Part shown: positions 31,857 through 34,358 of the stretch, one piece after another
Layout of the letters: the number at the start of each line of letters is the position of its first letter
How positions within the stretch are numbered: the first letter of the stretch is position 1
Assembly: GCA_964498725.1 (NCBI GenBank)
Contig: CAZCHS010000024.1
Coordinates: 1-34,358, forward strand
DNA from: JAFGTP01 sp964498725
Lineage (GTDB): Bacteria; Fidelibacterota; UBA2242; JAFGTP01
Direction of reading: 5' to 3'
Length of the DNA: 34,358 nt
Program-made: the position numbers and the translations under genes
Notes under the pieces: model-generated
The model's database searches: none
Seen by the model: only the letters and a program-made list of their open reading frames with translations
What the model was told of the DNA's origin: nothing

Positions 31857-32555
31857 ATGATTAGATTAAAATGGAAAATAGCTCTGAGCATGTCAGTTTT
31901 GATCCTGTTGATGATCATCGGCCTCTATTTACCCAATTACTGGCAAACCAGAATGGTCATGGAAAAACAATTACAGGGTCATTTGGTAGAAAATTCAGAA
32001 CTGGTGTCAAACAGGATTGAGAGGGATGATTTACTTTTGTTAGGGTCAAAAGTTGTTCAACAGAAGATAAATGAAATTCTCAGGAAATATTTGCAGCAGT
32101 TATCAGCCGAATCAATTTACATTTTCAATGATAAAGGAATATTGCTGGCTGTGGCAGGAAACCGGGAAAATGCAATTAAAAGCCTGATGCTCCATTCCTT
32201 TCAATTAAAAGGCAAAGAGCAGCTGATCATCAATCCGGCTTTTGAAGACAGTGAAGGAGAATTTTACCTGTCGGTTTTTAAACAATTGTGTGACCGGTAT
32301 TATTTAGGCCTCAGCGCCAATGCTGAATTTTTAAAAGACCTGGCGCAATTAAGACGGCAGAAATCTTTTCTGAAAATCAATGAGGAAGGGACTGAGGCTG
32401 CTGCTGCCACGGTTGTCATAATGGACAGGACGGGCGGTGGTACTGAAAACCATGAAATCTATATAAATTTTGATTCGCCCTATATTTTTCTAATTCTGGA
32501 AAAACGCTCAAACACCATTTTGTTTTGCGGAAAAATAATAAATCCCCTAATATAA
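31857..32555 (+). CDS. Membrane-anchored sensor-like domain fused to a serpin C-terminal fragment
   Basis: A 232-residue chimera. Residues 8-27 form a membrane anchor. Residues about 35-165 resemble an extracytoplasmic Cache/PAS-type sensor (YIFNDKGILLAVAGN, YLSVFKQLCDRYYLGLSA). The kinase, HAMP or cyclase part usually expected is missing. From residue 168 to the end the protein is instead the last 65 residues of a serpin: strand 5A, hinge EEGTEAAAAT, reactive-centre loop, and the C-terminal signature INFDSPYIFLILEKRSNTILFCGKIINP. It cannot fold as an inhibitor alone. The complete serpin downstream shares an identical 18-residue block starting QKSFLKIN. ATG 31857 has no clear Shine-Dalgarno. 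The stop is 14 bp before the serpin start. It could be a deletion-derived fusion or a functional antagonist. Confidence 0.8.
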   Translation: MIRLKWKIALSMSVLILLMIIGLYLPNYWQTRMVMEKQLQGHLVENSELVSNRIERDDLLLLGSKVVQQKINEILRKYLQQLSAESIYIFNDKGILLAVAGNRENAIKSLMLHSFQLKGKEQLIINPAFEDSEGEFYLSVFKQLCDRYYLGLSANAEFLKDLAQLRRQKSFLKINEEGTEAAAATVVIMDRTGGGTENHEIYINFDSPYIFLILEKRSNTILFCGKIINPLI

Positions 32556-32569
32556 AACCGGAGGATATT

Positions 32570-33820
32570 ATGAAAAAATATTTCGGTATAATTTTAGTTT
32601 TTTGTTTAATGGTTTTGTCAACCTGCTCTGACATTACAAGGAATGACAGTAAAAATGATGATCCGGTTGCCGGTGTAATTTATAAAATCGATGAAATTCC
32701 GAAAAAATGTATTGCCGCCAACAACAATTTCAGCATGGATCTTTTTAAAAGTGTCAATACTGAGGATTTGGATAAGAATGTATTTCTGTCTCCGGTTTCC
32801 GCCTCCTTTTCATTGGGAATGACCATGAATGGCTCGGATGGCAGCACTTACGAAAAGATGAAGAATACCCTGGGATTCAGCGATTTATCATTAGAAGAGA
32901 TCAATGCCACCTATGGCGCTTTGATTCAGGAATTGTACACTGTCAGCGATGGTGTGGAATTCAACCTGGCTAATTCTATCTGGTATAGTAATCTGTTTTC
33001 GCTGCAGGATGAATTTCGTCAATTGAATGAGAATTATTTTGACGCCAAGGTTGAAGGTCTGGATTTCGGTAATGCGGAAAATACTTTGAATACCATCAAC
33101 AGTTGGGTGGAAGACCAGACCAATGACCGTATTAAGGATTTAATTCAGGAACTGGATCCCAACGCCTGCATGTTTCTGATCAATGCGATTTATTTTAAAG
33201 CGGACTGGAAATATCAATTCGACGAGGAAAATACAGCAGAATCTCAATTTTTCACTGGCAGTGATGAAACTGTCGTTTGCGATATGATGAATATTAAAAG
33301 CAATTTCAAATATTTGCAGGCCAATGATTACGATGCGGTGGAATTGCCCTATGGCAATGAAAATTATGCTATGCTTTTGGTAATGCCGACGGCTGAAAAT
33401 GTTAATGATTTTGTCAAAATAACTAACCATTCCGTTATCGCTGATATTGTCGCAAGTCTTGGGGAAGATTCTGTTAATGTGGCGCTACCGAAAATGGAAA
33501 TCGAATATGAAAAAGAACTGAATGACGCCCTGAAGTCAATGGGAATTTCAGAGGCGTTTGAACCGACTGCAAATTTTTCCAAAATGTTCAATGAGATGGA
33601 CGGCGGTATCTGGATCGAAAAGGTCAAGCAAAAATCCTTTCTGAAAATCAATGAAGAGGGCACAGAAGCGGCCGCCGCTACTTCTACGCAGATGAATTAT
33701 GAATCTGTCAGCGATGAGGTTTTCCTGACTTTTAATCGGCCGTTTATCTTTTTCATTATGGAAAAACGGACGAATACGATTCTGTTTTGCGGTAAAATTA
33801 TGAATCCGGTGGAAGAATGA
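32570..33820 (+). CDS. Serpin (serine protease inhibitor), predicted lipoprotein
   Basis: A 416-residue complete serpin. The signal peptide ends in a lipobox (LMVLSTC), so it is likely anchored on the envelope. Typical segments follow: NVFLSPVSASFSLGMTMNGS, FLINAIYFKADWKYQF, VELPYGNENYAMLLVMP, the hinge EEGTEAAAAT (362-371), a reactive-centre loop reading STQMNYESVSDE, and the signature FNRPFIFFIMEKRTNTILFCGKI. The alanine-rich hinge fits an inhibitory serpin that traps a protease. The P1 residue cannot be fixed by eye; Tyr or Glu near 375-378 are candidates. An earlier in-frame start at 32525 lies inside the preceding gene. ATG 32570 has GGAGGA five bases upstream. Its stop overlaps the next start by four bases. 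Confidence 0.92.
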   Translation: MKKYFGIILVFCLMVLSTCSDITRNDSKNDDPVAGVIYKIDEIPKKCIAANNNFSMDLFKSVNTEDLDKNVFLSPVSASFSLGMTMNGSDGSTYEKMKNTLGFSDLSLEEINATYGALIQELYTVSDGVEFNLANSIWYSNLFSLQDEFRQLNENYFDAKVEGLDFGNAENTLNTINSWVEDQTNDRIKDLIQELDPNACMFLINAIYFKADWKYQFDEENTAESQFFTGSDETVVCDMMNIKSNFKYLQANDYDAVELPYGNENYAMLLVMPTAENVNDFVKITNHSVIADIVASLGEDSVNVALPKMEIEYEKELNDALKSMGISEAFEPTANFSKMFNEMDGGIWIEKVKQKSFLKINEEGTEAAAATSTQMNYESVSDEVFLTFNRPFIFFIMEKRTNTILFCGKIMNPVEE

Positions 33821-34266
33821 TGGTGGATAATTTTGCCAAAATACCAACTTCCGAGGTTTCAAAAACCTGGGAAGTTTTCCGATCCCTAAAACCTAGAACT
33901 TCTCATAAAAGTCCAAGGTTTATTCTTATTTGCTTTGCTTTGATGCTTTTCATCTCCTGTGAATCCAATACAAAGAGCGAAGCAAAATTGAAACTCGCCG
34001 GAGCGGTCACAGAATATTCCGGCTGCAAATATCTGAATAAAACAACCGGACTGCCAAAAATTGTGGATGTGCTGCCCGACACCCTGGCAGCTGTGGAATA
34101 TTATTATGACGGAGAAAATCAATTAATCCTCACCCACATTAATGCCGGATTTAATTGCTGTCCCGGTGAATTGTACACGGAAATTTCTGAAAATGACGGC
34201 GATATCATTATCGAAGAATTTGAAACCGACGCGGCCTGCAAATGTAATTGTCTCTATGATCTGTAA
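33817..34266 (+). CDS. Lipoprotein of a cysteine-rich FCB family, interrupted by an in-frame stop
   Basis: A 149-codon frame starting ATG 33817 in an ATGA overlap with the serpin stop. The lipobox (MLFISC, about Cys48) is preceded by an abnormally long N-terminal region of over 30 residues that contains a palindromic repeat (33846-33876). The mature part has HINAGFNCCPGELYTEI and CKCNCLYDL, which I associate with small FCB lipoproteins. In those, the CLYDL segment continues into a final beta strand region rather than ending. Here a TAA (34264-34266) comes directly after CLYDL, and the same frame continues with family-like sequence to the window edge. The gene is therefore probably a recent nonsense allele, unless the stop is read through or is a sequence error. 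Confidence 0.65.
   Translation: MMVDNFAKIPTSEVSKTWEVFRSLKPRTSHKSPRFILICFALMLFISCESNTKSEAKLKLAGAVTEYSGCKYLNKTTGLPKIVDVLPDTLAAVEYYYDGENQLILTHINAGFNCCPGELYTEISENDGDIIIEEFETDAACKCNCLYDL
33846..33876. repeat. Palindromic repeat inside the lipoprotein gene
   Basis: AACTTCCGAGGTTT (33846-33859) and AAACCTGGGAAGTT (33863-33876) are inverted copies with one mismatch around a three-base centre. Read in frame it encodes part of TSEVSKTWEVF, between the start codon and the hydrophobic signal segment. Palindromes of this kind are common as dispersed intergenic repeats in FCB genomes; an in-frame insertion is unusual. Only one copy was found in the window. Confidence 0.65.
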
Positions 34267-34358
34267 ATTATTATTGATGACATCGAGCCGGGAAATGATA
34301 TGTTTACCATAATTGAACCGTTTTTGCATGATGATAATGAGATTATTACTTTTGTGAT
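34267..34358 (+). pseudogene. Continuation of the lipoprotein frame beyond the in-frame stop
   Basis: Directly after the TAA the same frame stays open to the window end (30 codons). It reads like the missing C-terminal part of the family: DDIEPGNDMFTIIEPF, then HDDNEIITFV. No ribosome site or new start precedes it, so it is not an independent gene. The true end lies outside the window. Confidence 0.6.

Noticed and set aside
1..34358. CRISPR arrays, tRNA and rRNA genes, prophage genes
   Set aside because: No regularly spaced repeats, no cloverleaf-like sequence with a CCA end, and no structural phage or integrase genes were seen on either strand.

Overview
The window looks like chromosomal DNA of an FCB-superphylum bacterium with a moderately AT-rich genome. 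The lineage guess (Calditrichota, Neomarinimicrobiota or a relative) rests on gene content: a DUF4954 hexapeptide-repeat protein, a DUF3078 outer-membrane barrel, a TIGR03546/TIGR03545 pair, and several small barrels and lipoproteins typical of that group. No rRNA or tRNA gene is present, so the placement is an inference. Most genes have clear Shine-Dalgarno sites (GGAGG/AGGAGG), and several start at TTG or GTG.

1-10.5 kb: DNA damage and defence. A partial SRAP/YedK gene is followed by an orphan CheV-type CheW-REC protein. Next come a type II restriction-modification pair (beta-class methyltransferase plus PmeII-like endonuclease) and a translesion mutasome locus, lexA - imuB-like - dnaE2, all on the minus strand. 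The mutasome locus is split by an AT-rich AAA/DUF4143 ATPase gene that carries its own consensus promoter. Two 184-bp copies of a MITE-like element lie in inverted orientation, one abutting the endonuclease stop codon and one upstream of lexA. Each is flanked by a 4-bp target duplication.

10.7-15.1 kb (plus strand): the TIGR03546/TIGR03545 pair, an exported metallo-beta-lactamase-fold hydrolase with a strong terminator, and a GntR/UTRA regulator.

15.2-19.6 kb (minus strand): a tight five-gene operon of DUF2878 membrane protein, START-like protein, lipocalin lipoprotein, FakA-FakB-like fusion and DUF1295 membrane protein. Most products belong to lipid-binding or lipid-modifying families, so membrane-lipid handling is the likely theme.

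19.9-31.1 kb: a TIM-barrel-like protein preceded by mutually exclusive hairpins; a minus-strand operon rmuC - DUF3078 - CoA pyrophosphatase - D-Ala-D-Ala dipeptidase; then DUF4954, a class I methyltransferase, a GNAT-like protein, and an outer-membrane barrel plus large lipoprotein pair closed by a terminator.

31.2-34.36 kb: a stand-alone cNMP-binding protein diverges from a three-gene unit. Its first gene is a membrane sensor-like domain fused to only the last 65 residues of a serpin (strand 5A, reactive-centre loop and C-terminal strands). The second is a complete serpin lipoprotein. The third is a lipoprotein gene with a palindromic repeat in its signal-peptide region and an in-frame stop, after which recognisable coding sequence continues to the window edge. 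The sensor/serpin-tail fusion beside a complete serpin is the most unusual arrangement here.
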